Shown: one piece after another, positions 1-8,767 of the stretch
Layout: each line of letters starts with the position of its first letter
How positions within the stretch are numbered: the first letter of the stretch is position 1
Assembly: GCA_937872465.1 (NCBI GenBank)
Contig: CALMSR010000003.1
Span: 36,118 to 100,117 of the forward strand
Direction: 5' to 3'
From: an uncultured Paracoccaceae bacterium
GTDB taxonomy: Bacteria; Pseudomonadota; Alphaproteobacteria; Rhodobacterales; Rhodobacteraceae
DNA: 64,000 bases
The notes under the pieces: model-generated
What the model saw: only the letters and a program-made list of their open reading frames with translations
The model's database searches: none
Told to the model about the DNA's origin: nothing
Position numbers and translations under genes: made by a program

Positions 1-59
1 CTGCCCTCGCCGGTGTCCCGTCGTTTCACCGAAGTTCCCCAAGGGTTTAGAGAGAGCGT

Positions 60-1097
60 ATGAAAGTCCTTCTGACCGGAGCCGACGGCTATATCGGCGT
101 GATCATGGGCCCGAAACTCATCGAGGCGGGCCACGACGTCACGGGCCTCGATACCGGCTATTACCGCCGCGGCTGGCTCTTCGACGACCGCAAGACCCAT
201 CCCAAGGTGGTCTCCAAGGATCTCCGCGACGTCACCGTGGAGGATCTCGCGGGCTTCGACGCGGTGGTGCATCTCTCCGAGCTCTCCAACGACCCGATCG
301 GCGAGAACGACCCCGGCCTGACCATGGAGATCAACCACAAGGGCTCCCTGGGGTTGGCCGAGAAGGCGCGGGCCGCCGGCGTGAAGCGCTTCATCTACGC
401 CTCCTCCTGCTCGACCTACGGCGCCGGCGGCGACGAGATGCGCACCGAGACCTCCGACCTCGCCCCCCAGACGGCTTACGCCCAGTGCAAGATCCTGGTG
501 GAGCGCGACGTCAAGGCGCTCACCGACGAGACCTTCACCCCGGTCTTCATGCGCAACGCCACCGCCTACGGCGCCTCGCCCCGGCAGCGCTTCGACATCG
601 TCCTGAACAATCTCGCGGGCTTCGCCCATACGATGAAGGAGATCCGCATGACCTCCGACGGCTCGCCCTGGCGGCCGATCGTGCATATCGAGGACATCTG
701 CCAGGCCATGCTCTGCGCCCTCGCCGCACCCCGCGAGGCGGTGGCCGGCGAGAGCTTCAACGTCGGCGCCGACAGCGGCAACTACCGCATCCGCGAGATC
801 GCCGAGATCGTCGCCCGCACCTTCCCCGGCTGCGAGCTGACCATCGGCGAGCAGGGCGGCGACACCCGCAGCTACCGCGTCTCCTTCGCCAAGATCCGGG
901 CGCATATGCCCGATTTCGAGACGAAATGGGACGCCGAGCGCGGCGCGGCCCAGCTCAAGGCCGTCTTCGAGCGCATCGGGCTCACCCGCGAGATCTTCGA
1001 GAGCCAGCCCTTCACCCGGCTCAAGGAGATCAAGCACCTGCGCGCCACCGACCAGATCGACGACCACCTGCGCTGGCGGGCGCTCGCGGAGGTCTGA
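60..1097 (+). CDS. NAD-dependent sugar epimerase/dehydratase (extended SDR)
   Basis: A 345-residue extended short-chain dehydrogenase of the nucleotide-sugar epimerase/dehydratase type. The N-terminal Rossmann motif GADGYIG is at residues 7-13, and the catalytic pattern is seen as the Ser cluster near 115-118 and YAQCK at 140-144. The start is preceded by the purine-rich AGAGAGA. Length is normal for the family. It probably acts on a nucleotide-activated sugar in the cytoplasm, consistent with rfbC and three Gfo/Idh-type oxidoreductases further on, but the substrate cannot be read from the sequence. Upstream genes lie outside the window, so operon membership is unknown. Confidence 0.85.
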   Translation: MKVLLTGADGYIGVIMGPKLIEAGHDVTGLDTGYYRRGWLFDDRKTHPKVVSKDLRDVTVEDLAGFDAVVHLSELSNDPIGENDPGLTMEINHKGSLGLAEKARAAGVKRFIYASSCSTYGAGGDEMRTETSDLAPQTAYAQCKILVERDVKALTDETFTPVFMRNATAYGASPRQRFDIVLNNLAGFAHTMKEIRMTSDGSPWRPIVHIEDICQAMLCALAAPREAVAGESFNVGADSGNYRIREIAEIVARTFPGCELTIGEQGGDTRSYRVSFAKIRAHMPDFETKWDAERGAAQLKAVFERIGLTREIFESQPFTRLKEIKHLRATDQIDDHLRWRALAEV

Positions 1098-1143
1098 GCG
1101 TCGGGCGCCGGCGGCCGGAGCCCGGCTGCCCGCCCTGCCCCGG

Positions 1144-1881
1144 TCAGCTCGCCCGCGCCAGGGCGACCGCGTCCGGCCCGGCGGGATAGCGGAGCCGGTC
1201 GGAGCCGTCGGTGGCGGCGCGCCACACCGCCTCGGCCACGTCGCGCTCGGTAGTGGTCGCCGCCGGGCGGGCGAAGGCCGCGAAGATCGGCTCGGCGAAC
1301 GCGGCGTAGGCCGGCGGGATCAGGTCCGCGACGACGTCCCCGCTGTTGGCGGTGAAGCGCGTCGTCGGCCCGTAGCCCGGCTCGACCAGCTTCGCCCGCA
1401 CCCCGAAGGCGCCGAGTTCGTGGGCGAGCGAGCCGGTGAACCCCTCGATCGCCTGCTTGCTGGCGGTGTAGGCCGCGACCAGCGGCATCGGCGCCAGGGT
1501 CGCGCTCGAGGTGACGTTCACGATCACCCCCGCCCCGCGCATGCGCATCTGCGGGATCACCGCCCGGGTCATCGCCATCACCCCGAAGGTGTTGGTCTCG
1601 AAGACCCGGCGGACATGGTCCATCGGCGTCGCCTCGAACGCCCCGGCCACGCCGATGCCGGCGTTGTTCACCAGGACGTCGATCGGCCCGGCCGCCGCGA
1701 CCGCAGCGGCGATGCTGGCGGGGTCGGTGACGTCGAGGGGAAGGAGGCGCACCTCGGGGGACAGGAGCCCCGCGCGCGGGGTGCGCATCGTGGCGACGAC
1801 GCTCCAGCCGCGGGCGTGGAAGTGGCGCGCGGTCTCGAGCCCGTAGCCCGAGGAGGTGCCGGTGATCAGGACGGTGGTCAT
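1144..1881 (-). CDS. SDR family oxidoreductase
   Basis: A 245-residue classical short-chain dehydrogenase/reductase. It has the cofactor motif TGTSSGYG (7-14), NNAG (72-75), a catalytic Ser near 125, and YTASK with Tyr138 and Lys142. It resembles the SDRs that often sit opposite an AraC-type regulator. It is divergent from the AraC gene starting at 1969, with 87 bp between start codons, so that regulator probably controls it (inference). The substrate is unknown. It does not look like part of the polysaccharide pathway around it. Confidence 0.88.
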   Translation of the reverse strand: MTTVLITGTSSGYGLETARHFHARGWSVVATMRTPRAGLLSPEVRLLPLDVTDPASIAAAVAAAGPIDVLVNNAGIGVAGAFEATPMDHVRRVFETNTFGVMAMTRAVIPQMRMRGAGVIVNVTSSATLAPMPLVAAYTASKQAIEGFTGSLAHELGAFGVRAKLVEPGYGPTTRFTANSGDVVADLIPPAYAAFAEPIFAAFARPAATTTERDVAEAVWRAATDGSDRLRYPAGPDAVALARAS

Positions 1882-1968
1882 GTCGCTCTCCTGCGTTCGT
1901 GGTTGACCCGGCAGAGATAACCGGCAGGATCGGGACGATCATCGCGGTACAATCCGCATTTCTTTCGC

Positions 1969-2889
1969 ATGAGTCCGGAAATGAGTGACCCGCTCTCCCA
2001 GGTGATCGAGCTCCTGCGCCCGCGCGCCGTCTTCGCGAAGACGATCGAGGGCGCGGGACGCTGGGCGGTGCGCTACACCGAGTTCGGCCAGCCCGGCTTC
2101 TGCGCCATGCTCGAGGGCCGGTGCCGGCTGGCGGTCGACGGCGAGGCGCCGCGGCTGCTCGAGACGGGCGATTTCGTGCTGCTGCCGGCGACGCCCGCCT
2201 TCACCCTGTCGAGCCTCGACGCGCCGCCGCCCCGGGTCCTGGATCCGCGGAGTGCCGGTGACGCCCCGGCGCTGCGCCACGGCCGCCGGGACGGGCCGCC
2301 GGACGTCCGCCAGTTCGGCGGCTACTTCGCCTTCGCCGCGCCCGACGCGGCCCTGCTCGTGTCGCTGCTGCCGCGGGTGATCCACGTCCGCGGGGTGCCG
2401 CGGCTGGCCGAGCTGGTGCGCCTGCTCGGCGACGAGGCCGCCCGCGACGCGGTCGGCCGCACCCCCATTCTCGAGCGCCTGGTCGAGATCCTGCTGATCG
2501 AGGCTCTGCGCGCGGTGCCGGGCGCGGCGGCCGGGCCTGGCCTGCTCCGCGGCCTCGCCGATCCCCGGATCGCCGTCGCGCTGCGGCGCATCCACGCCGA
2601 CGCCGGCCGGGCCTGGACCGCCGCCGCCCTCGCCCGGGAGGCGGGCATGTCCCGCTCGGCCTTCTTCGAGCGGTTCACCCGCACGGTCGGCGTCCGACCG
2701 ATGGAATACCTGCTGGCCTGGCGGATGGCCGTCGCCAAGGACCTGCTGCGGGGCGGCGGAATCCGGATCGATGACGTGGCCCGCCGCACCGGCTACGGCT
2801 CGCCCGCCACCTTCAGCACCGCGTTCAGCCGCCACGTCGGGGCGCCGCCCGGGCGGTTCAGGCGCGCGGCCCGCGCCGCCGCCCGGTGA
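1969..2889 (+). CDS. AraC family transcriptional regulator (cupin type)
   Basis: A 306-residue regulator. The N-terminal ~190 residues form a cupin-like ligand-binding domain of the AraC_binding_2/cupin_6 kind. The C-terminal ~100 residues carry two helix-turn-helix motifs: TAAALAREAGMSRSAFFERF, then IDDVARRTGYGSPATFSTAF. It is transcribed away from the SDR gene at 1144-1881, and the short shared intergenic region is the likely operator. Translation may instead begin at the ATG at 1981, giving MSDPLSQVIELL, which fits related N-termini. Confidence 0.88.
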   Translation: MSPEMSDPLSQVIELLRPRAVFAKTIEGAGRWAVRYTEFGQPGFCAMLEGRCRLAVDGEAPRLLETGDFVLLPATPAFTLSSLDAPPPRVLDPRSAGDAPALRHGRRDGPPDVRQFGGYFAFAAPDAALLVSLLPRVIHVRGVPRLAELVRLLGDEAARDAVGRTPILERLVEILLIEALRAVPGAAAGPGLLRGLADPRIAVALRRIHADAGRAWTAAALAREAGMSRSAFFERFTRTVGVRPMEYLLAWRMAVAKDLLRGGGIRIDDVARRTGYGSPATFSTAFSRHVGAPPGRFRRAARAAAR

Positions 2890-2913
2890 CCCGACCGGCG
2901 GGAGTCGGGCGAG

Positions 2914-2998
2914 ATCCGATCGACACGGGTCGATCGGGCAGGAAGCCCCTGCCCCCGCGCGGGACGGGAATCGCCGGCGGGGGCCGCCGCGGGCGGCT
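2914..2998 (-). repeat. 3' element with CGATCGAC hairpin, copy 1 (downstream of rfbC)
   Basis: Directly after the rfbC stop codon (minus strand) comes a GC-rich stretch ending in a hairpin with 9-bp arms, 2916-2924 (CCGATCGAC) and 2929-2937 (GTCGATCGG), loop ACGG. The same stretch, in the same orientation relative to its gene, follows the oxidoreductase stop at 4955. Shared pieces include CGATTCCCGT and the whole palindrome. It lies between convergent genes and is a plausible terminator or mRNA 3' element, but no T-tract is present. Confidence 0.5.
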
Positions 2999-3547
2999 TC
3001 AGATCTCGATGCCCTTCTCCAGATCGACCGGCGCCCAGCCCTGGTCCTTGTCGGAGATCACCTCCACCGGCAGCGGCCAGTCGATGGCGAAGACCGGGTC
3101 GTTCCAGAGCACGCCGCCCTCGACGCCCGGCGTATAGGGATGGCTCACCGAATAGAGCACATGGGTCTCGTCCCGCAGCGTCTGGAAGCCGTGGCCGAAG
3201 CCGATCGGGACATAGAGCGTGCGGCCGTTCTCCTCGCTGAGCTCGAACTTCTCCCATTTGAGATAGGTCGGCGAGGCGGCGCGCAGGTCGATGATGATGT
3301 CCACCACCGCGCCCTTGACGCAGCGCACCAGCTTCACCTCGCCGGCCGGCGCCTTCTGGAAATGCATGCCCCGGAGCGTGCCCCTGTGGCGGTTGTAGGA
3401 ATGGTTCTGCTGCACGAAACGGGTCTCGAGGCCCGCATCGGCGAATTCCTTCTCGCAGAAGCTGCGGGCGAAGAAACCCCGCTCGTCCTCGTTGCGGACC
3501 ATGTCGATGACGACGGCGTCCTGCAGGCTCGTCTTGCTGAACTTCAC
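2999..3547 (-). CDS. rfbC: dTDP-4-dehydrorhamnose 3,5-epimerase (RmlC-like)
   Basis: A 182-residue cupin epimerase. Recognisable RmlC motifs are DERGFFARSF (21-30), QQNHSYN (46-52), RGMHFQ with catalytic-type His62, Lys72, and the LYSVSHPYTPG segment around 131-141 with the conserved Tyr. GTG start, with GAGGAG about 7 nt upstream. The family converts dTDP-4-dehydro-6-deoxyglucose to the 4-dehydrorhamnose form. RmlA, RmlB and RmlD are not in the window, so it could serve a related 3- or 5-epimerisation on another deoxysugar. It is divergent from the oxidoreductase at 3639. Confidence 0.87.
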   Translation of the reverse strand: MKFSKTSLQDAVVIDMVRNEDERGFFARSFCEKEFADAGLETRFVQQNHSYNRHRGTLRGMHFQKAPAGEVKLVRCVKGAVVDIIIDLRAASPTYLKWEKFELSEENGRTLYVPIGFGHGFQTLRDETHVLYSVSHPYTPGVEGGVLWNDPVFAIDWPLPVEVISDKDQGWAPVDLEKGIEI

Positions 3548-3638
3548 ACTCCACTCCTCAATCTGCTATGCGATTCGGGCCGGGCGGCATCCTGCGCGAG
3601 AAGCCCCGGCCGGTACAGGCAGAGGAAAGGGTAAAGAA

Positions 3639-4955
3639 GTGATCATCGTCGATTCCGCCATCGCGAAACACGTGGCCGCGGGCAACCCGCCGATCCGGGT
3701 CGGCATGATCGGGGCGGGCTTCATGGCCTCGGGCGTGGTCCTCCAGGTCAATACCATCTACCCCGACGCCATCCGCATCGTCGCCATCGCCAACCGCACC
3801 GTCGAGAAGGCGGTCAAGGCCTATGCCCAGGCCGGTGAGGCAGATGCGGCGATCTGCGACAGCGAGGCCGCGCTCTCCCGCGCCATCCTCGCGGGCCGCG
3901 CCGCGGTCACCCAGGACCCGATGCTGGTGGCGACCTCGCCGCATGTGGACGTGGTGCTCGAGGTGACCGGTGCGGTGGAGGACGCCATCGCCCCCGTGGT
4001 CGCCGCCATCGAGCACGGCAAGCACATGCTCCTGATGAACCCCGAGCTCGACGGCACGCTCGGGCCGCTGCTCAAGGCCAGGGCCGACAAGGCCGGCGTG
4101 ATCTTCACCGATGTCGACGGCGACCAGCCCGGCGTGATCGGCAATCTCTACCGCTTCGTGAAGGGCATCGGGGTGCGCCCGGTTCTCCTGGGCAACATCA
4201 AGGGGCTGCAGGATCCCTACCGCAACCCCACCACCCAGAAGGGCTTCGCCGAGAAATGGGGCCAGCAGCCCCACATGGTCACCTCCTTTGCCGACGGCAC
4301 CAAGGTCTCCTTCGAGATGGCGGTCTCGGCCAATGCCTCGGGCATGACCGTTGCCAAGCGCGGCATGCACGGCTACGAATTCGCCCCCGGCACCCCGATC
4401 ATGGAAGCCGCGCTCAAATACGACGCCGAGGAGATCCTCGCCGGGCCCGGCATCGTCGATTACGTGGTCGGCTGCACCCCCGGCCCCGGCGTCTGGGCGC
4501 TCGGGACCATCGAGCATCCCCGCCAGCGCCATTACCTCAACCTCTACAAGCTCGGCGAGGGGCCGCTCTACTGCTTCTACACCCCCTATCACCTCTGCCA
4601 TTTCGAGGTGCCGATCACCATCGCCCGCGCCGCCCTGCTGCATGACGCCGCGATCACCCCGATCGGCGCGCCGCAGGTCGAGGTGATCACCATGGCCAAG
4701 ACCGACCTCAAGGCCGGGACCGAGATCGACATGCTCGGCGGCTACACCGTCTACGGCGAGGCCGAAACCGCGGCGATCACCGCCGCCGAGGACCTGCTGC
4801 CCCTCGGCGCCGCCCCGGGCTGCAAGCTGAAACGCGACGTGCCCAAGGACCACGCCATCACCTACGGCGACGTGGAGATCCCCGAAGGCCGCCTCGTCGA
4901 CCGCTACCGCGCCGAGCAGGCCGAGATGTTCGGGCTGAAGCGCAAGGCGGCGTAA
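3639..4955 (+). CDS. NAD(P)-dependent oxidoreductase with SAF domain
   Basis: A 438-residue protein resembling the homoserine-dehydrogenase-like oxidoreductases of O-antigen and deoxysugar loci. A Rossmann motif (VGMIGAGFM, about 21-29) is followed by a catalytic domain and a C-terminal SAF-type segment (KTDLKAGTEID ... GDVEIPEGRLVDRYRAEQAE). I chose the GTG at 3639 because AGAGGAAAGG lies just upstream and the Rossmann fold then begins at residue ~20. An in-frame extension back to 3492 would overlap rfbC. It is divergent from rfbC, and the two probably act in one sugar pathway. Substrate unknown. Confidence 0.83.
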   Translation: MIIVDSAIAKHVAAGNPPIRVGMIGAGFMASGVVLQVNTIYPDAIRIVAIANRTVEKAVKAYAQAGEADAAICDSEAALSRAILAGRAAVTQDPMLVATSPHVDVVLEVTGAVEDAIAPVVAAIEHGKHMLLMNPELDGTLGPLLKARADKAGVIFTDVDGDQPGVIGNLYRFVKGIGVRPVLLGNIKGLQDPYRNPTTQKGFAEKWGQQPHMVTSFADGTKVSFEMAVSANASGMTVAKRGMHGYEFAPGTPIMEAALKYDAEEILAGPGIVDYVVGCTPGPGVWALGTIEHPRQRHYLNLYKLGEGPLYCFYTPYHLCHFEVPITIARAALLHDAAITPIGAPQVEVITMAKTDLKAGTEIDMLGGYTVYGEAETAAITAAEDLLPLGAAPGCKLKRDVPKDHAITYGDVEIPEGRLVDRYRAEQAEMFGLKRKAA

Positions 4956-5043
4956 GGAGCGGCCGCGGCGAAGCCCTCGCCGTCGATTCCCGTTCCGCCC
5001 GCGGCCGGAGAGTTCCAGCCCGATCGACCCGTGTCGATCGGGC
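4956..5043 (+). repeat. 3' element with CGATCGAC hairpin, copy 2
   Basis: Starts right after the oxidoreductase stop codon and ends in a hairpin with 11-bp arms, 5018-5028 (GCCCGATCGAC) and 5033-5043 (GTCGATCGGGC), loop CCGT. It is a diverged copy of the element after rfbC and points the same way relative to its upstream gene, so the two copies bracket the divergent rfbC/oxidoreductase pair as inverted repeats. Probably a terminator-like or REP-like element. Confidence 0.5.
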
Positions 5044-5193
5044 CGCGCGGGGCGCCGCCTTCTCCCCGGCCCCTCGAACACCGGGCGGCCGGCATGGCGT
5101 CCGGGCACCGGCGGCAATCACCGGTTGTATCCCCCCTCGACAAGCGCCGGGCACTCCTGTTTCCTGCCGGCGCGCCGCCAGGGAGACAGCCGC

Positions 5194-6396
5194 ATGCCGC
5201 CGGGAAAGTTCCGCTTCGCCATCGTCGGCTGCGGCTATGTGGCCGACAATTACATGTTCGCCTTCGGCCAGTATCCCGAGGCCGAGATGCTGCGCGCCTT
5301 CGACATCGTGCCGGAGCATGCCGCCCGCTTCACCGCGCATTGGGGCGTGCCCAGCGTCACCACGATGGCGGAATTCCTCGACGGGCTCGAGGCGGATCTG
5401 GTGCTCAACCTCACCAATCCCGGGGCGCATTTCGAGGTCTCGAAGGCGCTGCTCGAGGCGGGATTCCCGGTCTATTCGGAAAAGCCCCTCGGCATGCGCT
5501 TCGAGGAGGTCGAGGCGCTGGCCGCGCTGGCCGCCGGGCGCGGCCTCGCCCTCGCCGGGGCGCCCTGCAACCATCTCGCCGAGGCGGCGGAGGCGATGCG
5601 CCGGGCGCTGGCGCAGGACCGCATCGGCCGGCCGCTGCTCGCCTATGCCGAGGTCGACGACAAGCTGATCGCGAAATCCCCCGTGGAGACATGGCGCAAC
5701 CTCTCCGGCGCGCCCTGGCCCTTCGAGGACGAGTTCCGGGTCGGCTGCACCCTGGAGCATGCGGGCTATTACCTCACCTGGCTGGTCGCGGCCTTCGGGC
5801 CCATCGAGAGCGTCACCGCCTTCGCCGGGCTGCAATATCCCGGCAAGCCGGTGGGCGACGGCGTCGAGGGGCCGGATTTCTCGGTGGCGGCGCTGAAATT
5901 CGCCTCCGGCATGGCGGCGCGGCTCACCTGCAGCGTGATCGCCCCCAAGGACCATGCGCTGCGGGTCTTCGGCGACGCGGGCGAGCTCACCGCCGAGGAT
6001 TGCTGGTTCTACCAGACCCCGGTGCGCTACCGGCGCTGGATGCGCATCCGCCGCCGCCTCCTGCTCAGCCCCTGGAGCAACCGGGTGCCGCTCGACCCGC
6101 CGCCGGTGACCACCCGCACCAGCACCGCCGCGAGCATGGATTTCATGCGCGGCCCGATGGAGATCCTGCGCGCCGCGCGGGAGGGCCGCCCGAGCCGGCT
6201 GCCGACGGATTTCTGCGTGCATGTGAACGAGGCGGCGCTCGCCATCCACCATGCCGCCGAGACCCCCGGCCTCTATCGCATGAAGAGCAGCTGCACCCCC
6301 CCTGCCCCGGCGGCCTCGCCGCATGACGCCCGGCGCGACCCCGGCTTTCTCGACCGGCACCTGCCGCCGCTCTTCGAGCGGATGTTCCCGCGATGA
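5194..6396 (+). CDS. Gfo/Idh/MocA family oxidoreductase
   Basis: A 400-residue NAD(P)-dependent oxidoreductase of the glucose-fructose oxidoreductase/inositol dehydrogenase family. Rossmann motif FAIVGCGYVADNY (8-20); the family hallmark EKP is at 96-98. The ATG at 5194 is preferred over in-frame upstream codons because AGGGAGA lies 8 nt before it and the Rossmann fold then starts at once. It overlaps the next gene by 4 nt (ATGA), so the two are translationally coupled. Such pairs typically oxidise or reduce nucleotide sugars. Substrate unknown. Confidence 0.87.
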   Translation: MPPGKFRFAIVGCGYVADNYMFAFGQYPEAEMLRAFDIVPEHAARFTAHWGVPSVTTMAEFLDGLEADLVLNLTNPGAHFEVSKALLEAGFPVYSEKPLGMRFEEVEALAALAAGRGLALAGAPCNHLAEAAEAMRRALAQDRIGRPLLAYAEVDDKLIAKSPVETWRNLSGAPWPFEDEFRVGCTLEHAGYYLTWLVAAFGPIESVTAFAGLQYPGKPVGDGVEGPDFSVAALKFASGMAARLTCSVIAPKDHALRVFGDAGELTAEDCWFYQTPVRYRRWMRIRRRLLLSPWSNRVPLDPPPVTTRTSTAASMDFMRGPMEILRAAREGRPSRLPTDFCVHVNEAALAIHHAAETPGLYRMKSSCTPPAPAASPHDARRDPGFLDRHLPPLFERMFPR

Positions 6397-7439
6397 GATG
6401 GGGCATCGTCGGCACCGGCGCCATCGCCCGCCAGTTCGCCGCGGCGCTCGCCCGGGTGCCCGGCGCGCGGCTCGCCGGCGTCGCCTCGCGCAGCCCCGAC
6501 CGCGCCGCGGCCTTCGCGCGGGAGGCCGGCGCGCCGGAGGCCGCCTGCGTCGCCGATGCCCCGGCGCTGGCCGCCCTGGCCGCGGTCGAGGTGCTCTACG
6601 TGGGCACGCCGCACCATTGCCACGAGGCGGATGCCTGCGCGGCCATCGCCGCGGGCAAGCCGGTGCTGGTGGAAAAGCCGCTGGCCCCGGACGCGGCCGC
6701 GGCGCGGCGCATCGCCGAGGCGGCGCGGGCGGCGGGGGTCTTCGCCATGGAGGGGCTCTGGTCGCTCTGCCAGCCGGTCTATCGCGAGGCCTTCGCGCGC
6801 ATCGCCGCGGGCGAGATCGGCGAGGTGCGCGCCCTCGCCGGCAATTTCGCCGCCCCCCTCGCCTATGATCCCGCGAGCCGCTTCTGGGATCCCGCCCAGG
6901 GCGGCGGCGCGCTGCTCGACCGCGGCGTCTATCTCGCGGCGCTGGCGCTGGAGGTGATGGAGGATCCGCGCCCGGTCTGGGCCTCGGCGCGCCGCGCCCC
7001 CTCCGGCGTCGATGCCGCCACCGCCTTCGCGCTGGAGGATGCCGCCGGGCGGCAGGCCCTGCTCTCGGTCTCGCTCGACAGCTTCGGCGCGAACGAGATC
7101 GTCGTCGAGGGCACGCGCGGGCGCTGCGTCTTCCTCGAGCCGGTCTCGAACCCGCCGGCCTATGCGCTCCGCCGCGCCGGCCCCGCCGGGCTCGCGCCCC
7201 CGGCCCCGCCGCAGGGCCTCAAGGCGGCGCTGCGGCGCCATCCCCTGGCCCGCCGCCTCGAACGCGGGCTGATGCGCGGGTCGCGCTGGCGCCCGGGCGG
7301 GCTCGAGCACGAGATCGCCCATGTGGAGCGGTGCCTCGCCGAGGGCCGCGGCGAGAGCCCGCTGGTGCCGCTCGAGCGCTCGCTGCAGGTGCTGGCGATC
7401 CTCGAGGCCGCCGCGGCGCTCGCCGCCCGGCCCGCCTGA
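6393..7439 (+). CDS. Gfo/Idh/MocA family oxidoreductase
   Basis: A 348-residue member of the same family as the preceding gene, but not a close copy. N-terminal WGIVGTGAIA (3-12), VEKPL with EKP at 94-96, and a C-terminal alpha/beta substrate domain. It resembles the trans-1,2-dihydrobenzene-diol dehydrogenase-like branch. The start overlaps the preceding stop (ATGA). It converges on the FAD oxidoreductase at 7462. Confidence 0.87.
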   Translation: MRWGIVGTGAIARQFAAALARVPGARLAGVASRSPDRAAAFAREAGAPEAACVADAPALAALAAVEVLYVGTPHHCHEADACAAIAAGKPVLVEKPLAPDAAAARRIAEAARAAGVFAMEGLWSLCQPVYREAFARIAAGEIGEVRALAGNFAAPLAYDPASRFWDPAQGGGALLDRGVYLAALALEVMEDPRPVWASARRAPSGVDAATAFALEDAAGRQALLSVSLDSFGANEIVVEGTRGRCVFLEPVSNPPAYALRRAGPAGLAPPAPPQGLKAALRRHPLARRLERGLMRGSRWRPGGLEHEIAHVERCLAEGRGESPLVPLERSLQVLAILEAAAALAARPA

Positions 7440-7461
7440 CCGGCGGGCGCGCGGGGCCCGG

Positions 7462-8565
7462 TCAGCCCTCGAGCCGCGCCAGCACCTCCCCGGCGATGGC
7501 GAGCGAGGCGGTCAGCCCCGGGCTCTCGATGCCGAAGAGATTGATGAGCCCCGGCACCCCGTGCACCTCCGGGCCGTCGATGGTGAAATCCGTCGCCGGC
7601 CCGCCCGCGGGCGCGAGCTTGGGCCGGATGCCGGTGTAGCTCGGGGAGAGCGCCCCCTCCTTCAGATCCGGCCAGTAGCTGCGGATCGCGGCGTAGAAGC
7701 CCATCCCCCGCGCCGCGTCGAGCCCGTAGTCGATGCCCCCGATCCACTCAGTGTCCGGGCCGAACCGCCCCGCCCCGGCCATGTCGAGGGTGAGATGCAC
7801 CCCGAGCCCGTCGCGCTCGGGCACCGGGTAGATCAGATGCGAGAACGGCACCCGCCCGGCCAGGGCGAAATAATTGCCCTTGCAGTAGAAGACCTTGCGC
7901 CGGTGCTCCGGCGCGAGCCCCGCGATCCTCTCGGCGATCTCGCCCGCGAAGAGCCCCGCGGCATTGACGAGCACGCGCGCCTTCAGCCGCAGCGCCTCGC
8001 CGCCGCCCTCCGCGACGATCTCGAAGCCGCCGGGCGTCACCTCCGCCGCCGCGAGGCCGGTCCGGAAGGCGATCACCGCGCCGTGGTCCTCGGCCTCGCC
8101 CTGGTAGCTCAGCATCAGCGCATGGCTGTCGACGATGCCGGTGGAGGGCGACATCAGCCCCGCCGCGCCGCGCAGGTCGGGCTCGAGCCGCGCCAGATCC
8201 CCGGCATCGAGAAAACGCAGGTCCTCGACCCCGTTGCCCGCCGCCGCCGCCCGGATGCCTTCGAGCGCGCCCTCCTGCGCCGCGCCGGCGACGATGATCT
8301 TGCCGAGCCGGCGGTGCGGCACGGCGCGGGCCGCGCAATACTCGTAGAGCAGCTGCCTGCCGCGCACGCAGAGCGCCGCCTTGGCCGAGCCCTTCGCGTA
8401 ATAGATCCCGGCATGGATCACCTCGGAATTGCGCGAGGAGGTATGGCTGCCGATCAGCGCCTCGCGCTCGAGCACCAGCACCTCGCGCCCCGCGAGCGCC
8501 AGCGCCCGGGCGACGGCGAGCCCGACCACGCCGGCGCCGGCCACCACACAATCGACCTGATCCAT
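7462..8565 (-). CDS. FAD-dependent oxidoreductase (L-2-hydroxyglutarate oxidase-like)
   Basis: A 367-residue DAO-fold flavoprotein. The N-terminal dinucleotide motif is [16 protein letters not shown] (7-22). The segment [17 protein letters not shown] (about 44-60) is typical of the LhgO/YgaF branch, which oxidises L-2-hydroxyglutarate and feeds electrons to the membrane quinone pool. No membrane segment is evident. It is transcribed alone, divergent from the sulfotransferase-like gene, and has a plausible promoter at 8639-8667. A house-keeping enzyme rather than an obvious polysaccharide enzyme. Confidence 0.85.
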   Translation of the reverse strand: MDQVDCVVAGAGVVGLAVARALALAGREVLVLEREALIGSHTSSRNSEVIHAGIYYAKGSAKAALCVRGRQLLYEYCAARAVPHRRLGKIIVAGAAQEGALEGIRAAAAGNGVEDLRFLDAGDLARLEPDLRGAAGLMSPSTGIVDSHALMLSYQGEAEDHGAVIAFRTGLAAAEVTPGGFEIVAEGGGEALRLKARVLVNAAGLFAGEIAERIAGLAPEHRRKVFYCKGNYFALAGRVPFSHLIYPVPERDGLGVHLTLDMAGAGRFGPDTEWIGGIDYGLDAARGMGFYAAIRSYWPDLKEGALSPSYTGIRPKLAPAGGPATDFTIDGPEVHGVPGLINLFGIESPGLTASLAIAGEVLARLEG

Positions 8566-8638
8566 GCCCTCTCTCCGATCCGCGGCCGGCGGCGGAAACC
8601 CTGTCGCGCGATTCCCCGCTCCCTCCGGCTAACGCGCG

Positions 8639-8667
8639 GTTAAACTCCATGTGTTGCGATTTGACAA
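8639..8667 (-). promoter_or_regulatory. Putative sigma-70-type promoter of the FAD oxidoreductase
   Basis: Read on the minus strand: TTGTCA (8667-8662), a 17-nt spacer, then TTTAAC (8644-8639), about 74 nt before the start codon. The match to consensus is moderate (5/6 and 4/6). Confidence 0.4.
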
Positions 8668-8676
8668 AGGCCGTCG

Positions 8677-8728
8677 CGGATCGGGGCCCCGGCGCATGCG
8701 GGATGCGTGGTGCCGGGGCCCCGATCCG
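8677..8728. repeat. Perfect 17-bp inverted repeat in a divergent promoter region
   Basis: CGGATCGGGGCCCCGGC (8677-8693) and its exact reverse complement (8712-8728) are separated by 18 nt that can partly pair further. It lies between the divergent FAD oxidoreductase and sulfotransferase-like genes, 39 nt before the latter's start. It could be an operator or a strong leader hairpin of the + strand mRNA. Neither neighbouring gene ends here, so it is unlikely to be a gene-end terminator. Confidence 0.6.
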
Positions 8729-8767
8729 TGCTAGAGGCACCGCTGGCCGGGAGACGAAGCGAGAGGC

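Noticed and set aside
8661..8690. TTGACA as a -35 box for the + strand sulfotransferase-like gene
   Set aside because: No acceptable -10 lies 16-18 nt downstream (the position is GGGCCC). The same region reads better as a minus-strand promoter.
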